Assembly (NCBI GenBank): GCA_025201845.1
Contig: MU603975.1
Span: 62,611 to 126,610, forward strand
Length of the DNA: 64,000 bases
Direction of reading: 5' to 3'
From: Martensiomyces pterosporus
Taxonomy: Eukaryota > Kickxellomycota > Kickxellomycetes > Kickxellales > Kickxellaceae
Part shown: one piece after another, positions 30,703 through 40,118 of the stretch
Position numbering within the stretch: the stretch's first letter is position 1
Layout: each line of letters begins with the position of its first letter
Notes under the pieces: model-generated
What the model saw: the letters and a program-made list of their open reading frames with translations, nothing else
Told to the model about the DNA's origin: nothing
Databases searched by the model: none
Translations under genes and position numbers: made by a program

Positions 30703-33700
30703 CTACAGCGCAGTTTGTCTGCGCGACTTTCTGCGCAACGTGGCTTTGAGCACCTCGCTGAATGCGACCTGGAGAAGGACGGCGGCTGCAATGACCAGCC
30801 ATGCGGGCCATCCAAGGGGCACGAGCTCCAGCCAGCTGTTAAGCCGCGGGACATAGGTGCCAAGGATGTAGAAGACAAAGGACAGAAGCACGCACCCAAC
30901 CATCCACATGTTTGAGCGGATGCCCGTTTTGAAGACGCTGGCGTCGACCGACCGCGAGAGGAATGCCTGGTTGAGCTGCAGCACGGTGAGCACGCCAAAC
31001 GCAAGCGACCGCGCGCCGGCAATGTGCGGCGACATATTCTTGTCGGCGTTGAGTTCCGGGTTGCCCCGGTGGAATATCGATGGCGTGTAGGCATCGGGTG
31101 ACGCATTGGCCTTGTTTTGCAGCACAGTGATGCCAAAAGGCGTCAGCACTGCTACAAGAAAGACGCCAAATGTCACGGTTGCCATGAAGAGCGCCTGCGC
31201 GAGGAGCACGAGTGTTGTTGTGCGGGTCAGTACGCCGCTCTTTGGGTTGCGCGGGCGGCGGCTCATGATGTTCGCCTCTGGAGGATCTAGTCCCAGAGAC
31301 AGCGCCGGAGGTATGTCGGCGATGATGTTGGCCCACAGGATCATGATGGTCGTGAAGGGCAGGTCGAGGTTCAGCACGGCGGCAAACAGAAACAGAATGA
31401 CTTCGGCCGAGTTGCAGCTGAGCAAGTAGAGGATGAATTTGAGGATGTTGTCAAAGATGCGACGGCCCTCCTCAACAGCAGCGACGATCGTTGTAAAGTT
31501 GTCGTCGGTAAGAACAATGTCCGCTGCCTCCTTGGTGATATCAGTGCCGCCCATGCCCATTGCAACGCCCACGTCGGCACCCTTGACAGCAGCAGCGTCG
31601 TTGACGCCGTCTCCAGTCATTGCAACGATATGTCCGCTCTGCTGGAGGGCTCTGACAATTTTGAGCTTGTTTTCAGGCGACACTCGTGCAAAGACGCAGG
31701 GGAATGGCTGCAGCATCGCCGTGGCTTCGTCAGAGAGAAGATCGAGCTCGGCACCAGAGATGGCGCGGTCAGTGTCTGGGTTGTCTGGATGAATGATGCC
31801 GATGGACTCGGCGACTGCTGTTGCCGTGCCAATGTGGTCGCCGGTGATCATGATAACCTTGATTCCAGCGTTGTGGCAGCGGCGCACAGAGTCAATGATC
31901 CCGCTGCGCGGCGGGTCGATGAGCCCCACGAGCCCACAAAAGACCAGATCGCTCTCGGCCCACGACAGTCCCAGCGCATCTTCAGTGACGGGTTCGCCGT
32001 CGCTCAAGTACGCAACCTTTGCCGCCAAGCCCAAAACACGAAGACCGCGTGCTGCCATGCGCTCGCACATTTCGCCAGCAGAAAGAGCGAGGTCGCCAGT
32101 CAGCGGCACTGCATCCCTGCACAGACAGGCAACAATGTGGGATACCAGGGCAAAGGACGGCAGCTCCTTGTTATCCATCGACCCAGCGCCACAGCCGCTC
32201 CGACGGAATCCAGCTGCACTGGTTAGCTGGTGCGTGCACTTGGAGAGGATTTCCTCGGGTGCTCCCTTGGCAAACGTGACAAGGCATCTCTTGCCAGCCA
32301 GCGGCGATGCATTGCGCTTTCCATCGCCGGGCAAAGGGCTAGCGGAGCTGCTGTCCTGTGCTGCTGGGCTGGTGGCCTCAAATACCACGCTCATCCTTTT
32401 CCTATCCGAATCGAATGCGTTTTCAGCCAGCAATCGAAGAGGCGCGGCTGCCAATTCAGCTGCAGCTTCACCACCACTGGGGCTACTGGCAGCGGTACTT
32501 GACATCGCGCCCTTCCTAAGCCCCGCTTTCTGAGCAGCTACAGTGAGCGCAATCTCTGTAGCGTCACCCACGCTGCTCCATTGGTCTGTATTTGCATCGA
32601 GAAAGACGTCGGCGTTATTGCACAGCGCACACACAGCCAAGGCCATGTCAGCAGCAGCAGTGCTGTGTTTTTCAGCCTGGTACAGGTCCTGGGATGCTGC
32701 TGCAGCGAGGACGTCTGCATGTCCCCTGCACAGAACCTCACCTTCATTTGGATCCTGCGACGTGGACCTTGTGAACTCAAACACCATCCCGTTGGCGTCG
32801 ACCAGCTCGCTGACACCCATCTTCCCCTCGGTGAGCGTGCCTGTCTTGTCCGAGCAAATGACGGTCACGCTTCCAAGTGTCTCGACTGCAGGCAGCGTTC
32901 GAATCAGCGCATTGCGATGTGCCATCCGGCGCACTCCAAGCGCCATTGTCACTGTGGTTACTGCCACCAGACCCTCGGGGATCACGGACACAGCCAGGCT
33001 AATGCCAGTGATAAAGATGGGCACAAATTTGCGGCGCCAGGAGACACCGCAAATGACGATGCATGCACAGAGAGCGATTGCAAGAGCGACAAGCCATAGA
33101 CCGAGTTTGGCAAGCTTCTTCTGGATGGGCGTGCGCCTGGCATGAGAAGCCGAGCAGTTGATAGCGGCGCTGATCTTCCCGATTTCGGTCTTTGCGCCAG
33201 TGCGAATGACAACTCCGCGGCCACGGCCATGTGAGACAAGGGTCGACATGAATGCATTGCCCTTGCACTCTCCCAACGGCAGCTGTCTGGTGCGCACCTT
33301 GATTGCCTTGGTATCCTTGAGCACGCCTGCACTTTCGCCCGTGAGCACGCTTTCGACGACTTCCAGCTGGGCACAGAATACAAGGCGCAGGTCCGCAGGG
33401 ACAGACTCGCCCTCGCCAATCTCAACCAAATCACCAGGGACCAGCTCTGCAGCATCGATGGATTCTAGTGATCCGCTGCGGATAACCTGAGCGCGCGATG
33501 TCCCCAGATTCTCCAGCGCCGAGAGCGCCTTGCCCGCCTTGATCTCCTGCCATGCACCCACGACAGTGTTTAGAACGACGACGACGCCAAGCACAATCGA
33601 CGACTTCCACTCGCCGTCGATCGCAGTGGCGATGATTGCTGCACAGAGCATGATGATCATCAAGTCCATCAGCTGGGCCCACACAATCTTCCACCAAGGA

Positions 33701-34947
33701 CGGCGAACGGGTCTTGGCAGCTCGTTGCGACCGTAGTACTCGCGGCGCTCGTCAACCTGGGCATCGGTCAGGCCCTGGTGTATGTCGGTCTTGAACATTG
33801 CAGCGAGCTTTTCAACCGTGCGGTCGAAGTAAAGTGCCGGTGGCGGGTAGACGGCGCCTCCGGTGACTGGCATGTGGTACGAGTTCTGGTCGTCATCAAT
33901 GATCCTGCTGTACGCCTCGATGACTGGCAGCAGGGTGCGCTGCTCGTGCTCGTCGACGAGGTCGCGCCAGTCGTTGCCCTGGGGCAAGCAAGCAAGCACC
34001 AGGCGGAGCATGGTGACAAGCGCGAGCTTCTCCTCGTCAGGCCCGCCATCGGCAGCGCGCTTGTGCAAGAGCAGCGCACGGCGCAGGTCGGCAACCGGCT
34101 TTTCGCCCACGCACTGCTGGAACTCCAGCACCTCTTCGATGAACTGGCCAAACAGAAAGTAGGCCGAGCGGGCATCCTCGGTAAGACGCTTGTGCATAAA
34201 GGACCCTTGCACAAGGGTCATGGTCAGCAGCAATGCGTCGCACAGGCGACGCATGAGTGCAACGTCGAGGTGAGGCTGCTGCCTGCCCTTTAGTCGGTAG
34301 TCGACTACATACTGCAGGCCATCAAGAACCTCGGTGAGCGTAACATCGGCGTTGCCCAGCTCCTCGGGGATTTCAGGCGGGGCCTGCTCGTGCTCTTCGC
34401 CCGCCTCGGTCCTATCGGACTCCAGCGAGGCCATCGTCACAGTCGATGGCGAGCTGCGTAGCATATGCGTTGTGGTTGTGCGCATGTGTCTGATGAGCGG
34501 GTTGTTGTGCACCAGCTGGTAGCGGCGACTGCGGTGCTGGTTCTCGTTCGCTCGAGCAGCAAGGATGTCGAACAGGTCAACCACATGGATGCCAATTTGG
34601 AATTCGACGGACTCCTTGCCGTCAATGACAGGGGCGACAAGTCCAGGAGCCAGCACACCGCCCTCGTTACTTCCGCCTCCGCCGCAGCAGCCGCCGCCGC
34701 CACATCCACTGACCGCCTCGCTAGACGGCGCATCGTGGACAGGGCGTGCGGTGGTGGCGTCCCGCGCAGATCCCGCATCCTTGGGGCCGTCCTTGGCTTC
34801 ATCGTGGGCGTCAGGCAAGGGTAGCTCAATGGAGGTATGCGCAGAGGCGCCAGACGAGGCAGCAGAAGAGGATGGGGATGATCCAGGGGCGTAGTAGTTT
34901 AAATCTTGTTCGGTATAGGTACTTCCATGTTGGTGAGGGTTTACCAT
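30703..34947 (-). CDS. P-type cation (probably Ca2+) ATPase, type IIA, with long N-terminal extension
   Basis: Ion-pumping ATPase, single exon, 1414 aa. Residues 1-350 are a Ser/Gly/Asp-rich extension, then helical sequence with no domain I recognise. The pump core follows: the actuator motif VLTGES; catalytic DKTGTLT, with the phosphorylated Asp at about residue 700; GDGVNDAAA in the hinge; and about ten membrane segments. Ion-site residues compared with SERCA: TM4 SVIPEGL has the Glu; TM5 CNSAEV has Asn and Glu; TM6 WANIIADIPPALSLG has Asn and Asp but Ala where SERCA has Thr; TM8 (VLQLNQAF) lacks the site-I Glu. This fits a one-site, PMR1-like or bacterial-like IIA pump better than SERCA. 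Substrate (Ca2+, Mn2+ or other) is inferred. The start at 34947 is the first in-frame ATG. Confidence 0.85.
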   Translation of the reverse strand: MVNPHQHGSTYTEQDLNYYAPGSSPSSSAASSGASAHTSIELPLPDAHDEAKDGPKDAGSARDATTARPVHDAPSSEAVSGCGGGGCCGGGGSNEGGVLAPGLVAPVIDGKESVEFQIGIHVVDLFDILAARANENQHRSRRYQLVHNNPLIRHMRTTTTHMLRSSPSTVTMASLESDRTEAGEEHEQAPPEIPEELGNADVTLTEVLDGLQYVVDYRLKGRQQPHLDVALMRRLCDALLLTMTLVQGSFMHKRLTEDARSAYFLFGQFIEEVLEFQQCVGEKPVADLRRALLLHKRAADGGPDEEKLALVTMLRLVLACLPQGNDWRDLVDEHEQRTLLPVIEAYSRIIDDDQNSYHMPVTGGAVYPPPALYFDRTVEKLAAMFKTDIHQGLTDAQVDERREYYGRNELPRPVRRPWWKIVWAQLMDLMIIMLCAAIIATAIDGEWKSSIVLGVVVVLNTVVGAWQEIKAGKALSALENLGTSRAQVIRSGSLESIDAAELVPGDLVEIGEGESVPADLRLVFCAQLEVVESVLTGESAGVLKDTKAIKVRTRQLPLGECKGNAFMSTLVSHGRGRGVVIRTGAKTEIGKISAAINCSASHARRTPIQKKLAKLGLWLVALAIALCACIVICGVSWRRKFVPIFITGISLAVSVIPEGLVAVTTVTMALGVRRMAHRNALIRTLPAVETLGSVTVICSDKTGTLTEGKMGVSELVDANGMVFEFTRSTSQDPNEGEVLCRGHADVLAAAASQDLYQAEKHSTAAADMALAVCALCNNADVFLDANTDQWSSVGDATEIALTVAAQKAGLRKGAMSSTAASSPSGGEAAAELAAAPLRLLAENAFDSDRKRMSVVFEATSPAAQDSSSASPLPGDGKRNASPLAGKRCLVTFAKGAPEEILSKCTHQLTSAAGFRRSGCGAGSMDNKELPSFALVSHIVACLCRDAVPLTGDLALSAGEMCERMAARGLRVLGLAAKVAYLSDGEPVTEDALGLSWAESDLVFCGLVGLIDPPRSGIIDSVRRCHNAGIKVIMITGDHIGTATAVAESIGIIHPDNPDTDRAISGAELDLLSDEATAMLQPFPCVFARVSPENKLKIVRALQQSGHIVAMTGDGVNDAAAVKGADVGVAMGMGGTDITKEAADIVLTDDNFTTIVAAVEEGRRIFDNILKFILYLLSCNSAEVILFLFAAVLNLDLPFTTIMILWANIIADIPPALSLGLDPPEANIMSRRPRNPKSGVLTRTTTLVLLAQALFMATVTFGVFLVAVLTPFGITVLQNKANASPDAYTPSIFHRGNPELNADKNMSPHIAGARSLAFGVLTVLQLNQAFLSRSVDASVFKTGIRSNMWMVGCVLLSFVFYILGTYVPRLNSWLELVPLGWPAWLVIAAAVLLQVAFSEVLKATLRRKSRRQTAL

Positions 34948-35872
34948 CGACTTGAGGCAGTAAAGTAGTTTCGCTTGGTAGCTGTTGGCCTAAGTACGAG
35001 TAGAACACAAAAGCAGGCGTTATCAATGGCGGCAGCAGATGCTAACGAGGTCTTCCATCTAGCAGCACACAATAGTGGCTAGTCTCGTTGGGAGCCATTG
35101 CCGCCTGCAACAGGATACTTACAGCGGGGACTGTTGTTTGTTGTAAATGGCAGCCAAGTAGGCAGCGATTGCTGGAGCAGTAAAGGAGTAATATTGTGAG
35201 CAGGACAGAAGGGGCAGAGGGACCTTGGCGGCTGCTTTTATATGTCGTCCGCAATGGCGGAGAAGCCGGGGGCGCGGGGGAGCAAGCACGCGGGTTCCTC
35301 TTTGGGCGAATGCTGGTGGGTGGATGGACGGATATGTCATCTTCGCGCTGTATGCTGCGCAATGCGCTCTTTGGGAGCCAACAAGGTGTGTGGCAGTCCC
35401 TCACGCACCCCACATGCTTGGCACAAATGGCACAGAGGGACATATCGGGAACAGGCTTCTGGAAACCCGTGCTGCGTTGTTCCAAACACAAGCACAAAAG
35501 CACACATGAGCTAAATAAAAACTGCGGTGTTTGCTCGCACAGCCTGTTTAATGAACACCTAAATGCGCAACCCACGTCATCTGCTCACACACAGGCTTTC
35601 TACTCAGGGATAAACTCGGAGCTACGCAGAGAATAGTTTTTTCTTCTTCAGAACCTGCGTCATGATGGTAGACGCCAGTGTGCGAACACTATATGTGCAT
35701 GTGTGGAGAGTACCTGCTCACTATACGGCATACAATTCCCCAGTCTGCTGACGCGTCCACAGCTCTTGAGCGAGTAGGCGGATGTGCACATACATTCATT
35801 TTACTTGGCAAAAGTAGAGCTAGGAAAAATGGGGAGTGGCTGTTGGAGGCGCTTGAGGTAGTGCGACGCTGC
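34948..35872. other. Intergenic region: ATPase promoter and MTC1 3' flank
   Basis: The largest ORF here (minus, 35042-35575) has no domain or splice support and sits where the ATPase leader should be. Nothing else recognised. ACGCGT at about 35746-35751 is probably chance. Confidence 0.45.
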
Positions 35873-37258
35873 CTATGCCTTGTCCGAGCCAGCGGCAGCA
35901 GCTGGCTGTTGCTGGGGCGCAGCGTCCTTGGGCCGCATTGTCAGGTATTCGTTGGATATCGACTTGACAGCCAGCATGACGGACTCGTACAAGCACTCCT
36001 CGTTCATTTCCTGCTTGCGCTGAACAGCGCTGTCCGTGGCGGTGGTCACAGTGGTGCCCAGGGAAACGTCCACATCTGCATCGACAATCTGGTCATGTGG
36101 CTTTGCCCAGCAACTCAGCGGGAGCATCTGGGAGAATGTTCTGAGTGTCCAGTTGCGTGATGGATCGCGCAGAACAATGCAGAGACCCAGGAATCCCTGG
36201 TCTTCAATTGGAATCACTGAGAACGGCTGGATGGCAACGAGCAGCTCGGTCTTCTTTGCCTTGTAAAACAGGGGGCTTTCAGGGTGGGCAGCAGCAGCAG
36301 CAGAGGCAACGAGCAGCTCGGTCTTCTTTGCCTTGTAAAACAGGGGGCTTTCAGGGTGGCCTGCTGCCGCTGCTTCACCGTCGTCTGCATTGCTGCCGTC
36401 AGCAGCAGCAGCAGACTGCGCTTTAGAGTTGGACTCTAGTGCGTGCTGGATATACTGGATCGCTGTCACCGCAGCACCATAGCCGCCGTCAAAGCCCTTC
36501 GGCAGGGTAAATGTGTCTCCGCGGATGGCCTTCATCTCGGGTGCCTCCACAAGGTCCTTGGCTGCCGACTTGACAGTGATCTCGCCGCAGCCGTGGAAAT
36601 CAAACACCGAGTCCATAGTGCGGTAGACCACGCCTTCCATGCCTTCGTCCTGGATGTTGTTGATCAAGCGCACCTTGAAGACCTCGTGCTCCTGAATAGG
36701 CGGCGCGATAGTGTCGATGACAGTGTCGAGCGAGCGCTTAAACTCGCCGCCCAGCTTGCTGATGTTCTCCTGGGTCACAAGGGTCTTGACGCGGCTGCCA
36801 ATGGCCTTGGATGTCTCGGTGTTCTTCACCTGCTCAATGGACTCCTTGAGCTTGCCCAACCCCGACTTGAGCTGCGCGTTCTGCTCGACGAGCGCCGTTG
36901 CCTGGCCCCAGATGCCTCCCCAGGACCAGTTCCCCGAGCTCGCCTTTGAGGCTGCTGGTGCAGCGGCTGGTGCAGCGGTGCTGTCTGTAGTGCTGGCGCT
37001 TGCCTCGTCAGCAGTCGGGCTGACTGAGCGCTTGGCAGATTCAGTGAGGTCGTCAATAAACTTTAGCATGCTCTTCGGGTCCTTCTTCTCGTCGCCAGCC
37101 GCATTTTCGGCAGCACCGGTGGCAGCTGGCGCATCTGCCCTTGAATCCACAGCCTCGTCATTCTGGACCTCGTCATCGTTAATGTCCAGTGTTTCGAGGA
37201 ATTGCAAGGCATCGTCGCGCGCCTTCTTCTTCGCCTCAACGTTTGTCTTTGGCGGCAT
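35873..37258 (-). CDS. MTC1: MTC1-like protein (maintenance of telomere capping 1, DUF5427)
   Basis: Fungal protein; yeast Mtc1 is cytosolic/COPI-vesicle-associated and its loss is synthetic with cdc13 telomere capping. 461 aa, single exon, starting at the ATG at 37258. Features: N-terminal FLETLDI (family hallmark FLDSL), an Ala/Ser-rich linker, SGNWSWGGIWGQATALVEQN (the Trp-rich family motif), a coiled segment, then the conserved body APPIQEHEVFKVRLINNIQD, VYRTMDSVFDFHGCGEITV and, near the end, LSCWAKPHDQIVDADVDVSL. An in-frame direct duplication of 55 bp (period 72 bp) near 36233-36359 makes HPESPLFYKAKKTELLVA appear twice. One copy would be normal, so this is a recent expansion or an artefact. 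Function in this organism is inferred. Confidence 0.8.
   Translation of the reverse strand: MPPKTNVEAKKKARDDALQFLETLDINDDEVQNDEAVDSRADAPAATGAAENAAGDEKKDPKSMLKFIDDLTESAKRSVSPTADEASASTTDSTAAPAAAPAASKASSGNWSWGGIWGQATALVEQNAQLKSGLGKLKESIEQVKNTETSKAIGSRVKTLVTQENISKLGGEFKRSLDTVIDTIAPPIQEHEVFKVRLINNIQDEGMEGVVYRTMDSVFDFHGCGEITVKSAAKDLVEAPEMKAIRGDTFTLPKGFDGGYGAAVTAIQYIQHALESNSKAQSAAAADGSNADDGEAAAAGHPESPLFYKAKKTELLVASAAAAAHPESPLFYKAKKTELLVAIQPFSVIPIEDQGFLGLCIVLRDPSRNWTLRTFSQMLPLSCWAKPHDQIVDADVDVSLGTTVTTATDSAVQRKQEMNEECLYESVMLAVKSISNEYLTMRPKDAAPQQQPAAAAGSDKA
36233..36359. repeat. In-frame direct repeat within MTC1 (55 bp, period 72 bp)
   Basis: Copy 1 is 36233-36287 and copy 2 is 36305-36359, identical, separated by a GCA/CAG-rich spacer. 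They encode the same 18-residue stretch twice without breaking the frame. Confidence 0.92.
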
Positions 37259-37653
37259 GGCTTATTGCTGGGCTACTAAACAGGGGTGTTGTGTGCTAAC
37301 AGTGGCTAATACAGAAATTTAGACCGGCGAAGAAGGAAGCAGAAAGGCGCAAACAGTAGCGGCAAAAGAGGGGAGGCACCTGCCAGCAGTCAGCAGGCGT
37401 TTTCTCAATGCCCCCTAGCCCCTGCAGGCGTGACATCAATCACAGTCGCAGCAGCAGATCGAATCAGCTCCGCTAAACCAAGAGATACATCTGGTGAACG
37501 TGAAAGAAGCAGCGAGCCAAAGGGGAGCGCAGCGAGGTGCTGAACATGGGATAAATATGCTCGGTGCTGCTCCATTGGCAAGCGACTGCACACCGCCTAA
37601 TGTTCTTTGCTCGCTAGGCTCTGGTCGCTTCGTTGTCTGTCAGAATCTCCACG

Positions 37654-38003
37654 ATGCGCTCCCGCAGTGCTTCCAACCACTCGATGCTCGCACTACCTGT
37701 TGCGCTTCTTTCCGCACTACCTGTTGCGCTTCTTTCCGCAGTAGCTGGTGGCTCTATTCTCGCCGCAGCGCAGGAGCCACAAGATGCGCAAAGGCCACCT
37801 CCGCAGGGAGTCACTGTGAGCATGGAGACCACATTCCGGCCCGATCTGTCTGCCACCGCCGATGCTGTTGGCTACAGCCCATTGCCTCTAACGCCTGACC
37901 TGGGCGGAATCGCCAGCTCGCTAGCAACTCAGCCATCTGCATCAGATGCCATGCGCAAGGCTGGGGGCAGCTGGCGTGAATCAGCTACTCGAGATGAGCT
38001 GTG
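37654..38003 (+). CDS. Unidentified small ORF; strand unresolved
   Basis: Plus-strand ORF from the ATG at 37654: hydrophobic N-terminus (SMLALPVALLSALPVALLSA, its Ala/Leu repeat made by a 24-bp tandem repeat), a Pro/Ser-rich body and a C-terminal RDEL, which resembles an ER-retrieval tetrapeptide. The opposite strand (37856-37614) also reads openly, with a Cys cluster (CGGGLCASCGSC) and an amphipathic end, SIEWLEALRERIVEILTDNE, after a possible acceptor (CTGTAG). I recognise neither. At most one is real. Confidence 0.22.
37688..37739. repeat. 24-bp tandem repeat, two copies
   Basis: Two adjacent identical copies of a 24-bp unit containing GCACTACCTGTTGCGCTTCT. In frame on either strand (eight residues repeated). 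Confidence 0.85.
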
Positions 38004-38018
38004 ACCTGGACCAAGCAC

Positions 38019-38619
38019 ATGTGGAATGAGGGGGTATGGATAGAATTGGTTTTTTTTTCCTTCACCACAGCTAGATAGAGAATATATGTCGAGGGAAGCA
38101 GCAGCACGCCGCAGAAAGTCTAGGGCCTAGCGACGCGACTTGTTGAGGAGATCAATGGTGTCGTTAATAGCGTCAGATTCGGGCTTGGATTTCGACTTTT
38201 CGCCGCCCTTGCTGTCGTCCTTGCTGTTGCCCTTGCTGTTGCCCTTGCTGCCACCCTTGCCGTCCTTGAGGATGCTGTTTAGACGCAGGATATCCTTGAT
38301 GCGCCCCAGGTGCACATTCTGCAGACTGTTGATGCGGCTGCCCTTAGACTTTGAGTAGCCAAACCCACCCTTGGATCCAGTATCAAAGACAGCCGCTGAC
38401 TCGCGAGCTCCCAGCGGCCGGGTGCCCAGGATGACGTCAGGCCGTCCCTGGCTGTCAAACTTGGCGCTGTGCACGTAGAATGTCTTGACATCGCGGTACT
38501 GGAATCCTTCCTCCGAGGCGTGGCTCTGCAGGGGAAGGTAGGCAATGATGCCCTGCACAGCAACAGCATAGCCAGCTGCCGCGCGGTTAAGAACACGGCC
38601 CTGAACCTGCAGCTCCTCG
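38019..38619. repeat. Left copy of a 601-bp duplicated block at an assembly gap
   Basis: Bases 38019-38619 appear identical to 38630-39230 (offset 611). The block runs exactly up to the N run, and its partner begins exactly after it. That is the signature of two contig ends that overlap but were not merged. Confidence 0.93.
38127..38619 (-). pseudogene. Truncated duplicate of the MRP51 3' half, probably an assembly artefact
   Basis: Encodes the same C-terminal residues of MRP51 as 38738-39230 with no visible difference, then runs into the N gap with no 5' part. I treat it as the unmerged left contig's copy of the one real gene, not as a second locus. Confidence 0.85.
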
Positions 38620-38629
38620 NNNNNNNNNN
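38620..38629. other. Assembly gap (10 N)
   Basis: Ten Ns, a conventional unknown-size spacer between contigs. Confidence 0.99.
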
Positions 38630-39230
38630 ATGTGGAATGAGGGGGTATGGATAGAATTGGTTTTTTTTTCCTTCACCACAGCTAGATAGAGAATATATGT
38701 CGAGGGAAGCAGCAGCACGCCGCAGAAAGTCTAGGGCCTAGCGACGCGACTTGTTGAGGAGATCAATGGTGTCGTTAATAGCGTCAGATTCGGGCTTGGA
38801 TTTCGACTTTTCGCCGCCCTTGCTGTCGTCCTTGCTGTTGCCCTTGCTGTTGCCCTTGCTGCCACCCTTGCCGTCCTTGAGGATGCTGTTTAGACGCAGG
38901 ATATCCTTGATGCGCCCCAGGTGCACATTCTGCAGACTGTTGATGCGGCTGCCCTTAGACTTTGAGTAGCCAAACCCACCCTTGGATCCAGTATCAAAGA
39001 CAGCCGCTGACTCGCGAGCTCCCAGCGGCCGGGTGCCCAGGATGACGTCAGGCCGTCCCTGGCTGTCAAACTTGGCGCTGTGCACGTAGAATGTCTTGAC
39101 ATCGCGGTACTGGAATCCTTCCTCCGAGGCGTGGCTCTGCAGGGGAAGGTAGGCAATGATGCCCTGCACAGCAACAGCATAGCCAGCTGCCGCGCGGTTA
39201 AGAACACGGCCCTGAACCTGCAGCTCCTCG
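38630..39230. repeat. Right copy of the 601-bp duplicated block
   Basis: Partner of 38019-38619. This copy is continuous with the complete MRP51 gene and should be taken as the genuine locus. Confidence 0.93.
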
Positions 39231-39820
39231 CTAGCAGGGACGTAATCGTGGTACGTAGGCGAGCGATGGACGCCGTCCTCCGACGAGTTGCGCAAATTGG
39301 TGGCGTTCATAAACGCCAGAGACTCCTCCGGAGTGAGCCTGTTCTCCTCAAGTGCCTGCTTCCACTCTGCACGGCGCGAGCGAGCCTCCTCCAAGAACTT
39401 CTTCCACTCGGAGCGAGTCATCAGGCCCAGGTTGCGCTGCGCACCCTGCTTCTTTGCCGATCCGCTCTGCTCAGGGCTACCATCGCGGCTAGCGCCGCTG
39501 TCATACTTGCTGAACATCGGCAGCATAAGGCTGCTGTCCGAGGATGCTGATCCTGGGGACCGCGACTCGGGGAAGTTCTCCTTCCACGCGTTAATCATCA
39601 TGACCTGCTGATTCGCGCTCTCGAACGGAGTAATTTGCTCCTTCGTGTCAAGAGAGCCAATGGTCACCAGCCGAGTGTACACCTTCCGTGGCATCGTCCG
39701 CTTCAGACCCCAGTCACCCTGCGTGGCTGCCTCCGAAAACGTCGTGTATACTTGCTTGATCTTTGGATCATAGCTCGCCAGCTTTGACGTGCGATAAAGC
39801 TTGGCAAATGCGCTCTCCAT
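38738..39820 (-). CDS. MRP51: Mitochondrial small-subunit ribosomal protein MRP51 (bS1m)
   Basis: Fungal mitoribosomal small-subunit protein; in yeast Mrp51 also promotes translation of COX2/COX3 mRNAs. 360 aa from the ATG at 39820. N-terminus FAKLYRTSKLASY, then QGDWGLKRTMPRKVYTRLV and SLDTKEQITPFESANQQVM, which match the family's Trp-Gly-Leu-Lys-Arg and 'T..D(T)xE..T.F' signatures. The later block GRVLNRAAAGYAVAVQGIIA and YLP is also typical. The tail is Lys/Ser/Gly-rich. The frame is open upstream to 39949 but has no ATG there. A short intron with TTTTTCAG ending just before the start (about 39842-39895) probably sits in the leader. A truncated copy lies left of the N gap. Confidence 0.82.
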   Translation of the reverse strand: MESAFAKLYRTSKLASYDPKIKQVYTTFSEAATQGDWGLKRTMPRKVYTRLVTIGSLDTKEQITPFESANQQVMMINAWKENFPESRSPGSASSDSSLMLPMFSKYDSGASRDGSPEQSGSAKKQGAQRNLGLMTRSEWKKFLEEARSRRAEWKQALEENRLTPEESLAFMNATNLRNSSEDGVHRSPTYHDYVPASEELQVQGRVLNRAAAGYAVAVQGIIAYLPLQSHASEEGFQYRDVKTFYVHSAKFDSQGRPDVILGTRPLGARESAAVFDTGSKGGFGYSKSKGSRINSLQNVHLGRIKDILRLNSILKDGKGGSKGNSKGNSKDDSKGGEKSKSKPESDAINDTIDLLNKSRR

Positions 39821-40118
39821 TTCTTCAAAGCACTCTCCTGAAAAAGAAAAACAGGGATAAGCTGGGATTTGCTGAGTACAGGGTGTCGCGAATACCGCAA
39901 AAGAGAAGAGGCAAAGGGCAATGAGAGACAAGAAATGCCAGGCGCTCAATCTCTGCTCCTCTAATTATAAGCAAATTTCGACAAAGATAGCAAGGCCTGG
40001 TTTCAGGGGGACGTGTCCCCTCTGGCCTCCAGGGGACACACCACCTGGCTCCCCATTGGTGGCTAAGGCTTCACGCATCTCACGTGACAGCGACCAAATG
40101 CTGGCTAGAGCTATGCTG
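39821..40118 (-). promoter_or_regulatory. MRP51 promoter with CCAAT and CACGTG sites
   Basis: Inverted CCAAT (ATTGG, 40055-40059) and a palindromic TCACGTGA around 40080-40087, the core used by Cbf1/USF-type bHLH factors. Located upstream of MRP51 and just past the SMC6 stop. Motif evidence only. Confidence 0.35.

Larger units (their letters stand above)
37259..38018. other. Region upstream of MTC1 with an ambiguous ORF
   Basis: No certain gene. Carries overlapping open frames on both strands around 37614-38003 (listed separately) and a 24-bp tandem repeat. It ends where the duplicated block next to the N gap begins. Confidence 0.4.

Noticed and set aside
35042..35575. 177-codon minus-strand ORF upstream of the cation ATPase
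   Set aside because: Cys-rich but without a signal peptide, motif or splice support; lies in the expected leader/promoter.
38127..38558. Second MRP51 gene
   Set aside because: No visible difference from the 3' half of the real gene and bounded by the N gap; treated as an assembly duplicate.
39821..39949. Signal-peptide-like extension of MRP51 (hydrophobic residues upstream of the ATG)
   Set aside because: Has no ATG (it would need a TTG start) and contains a good acceptor just before the real start; probably a leader intron.
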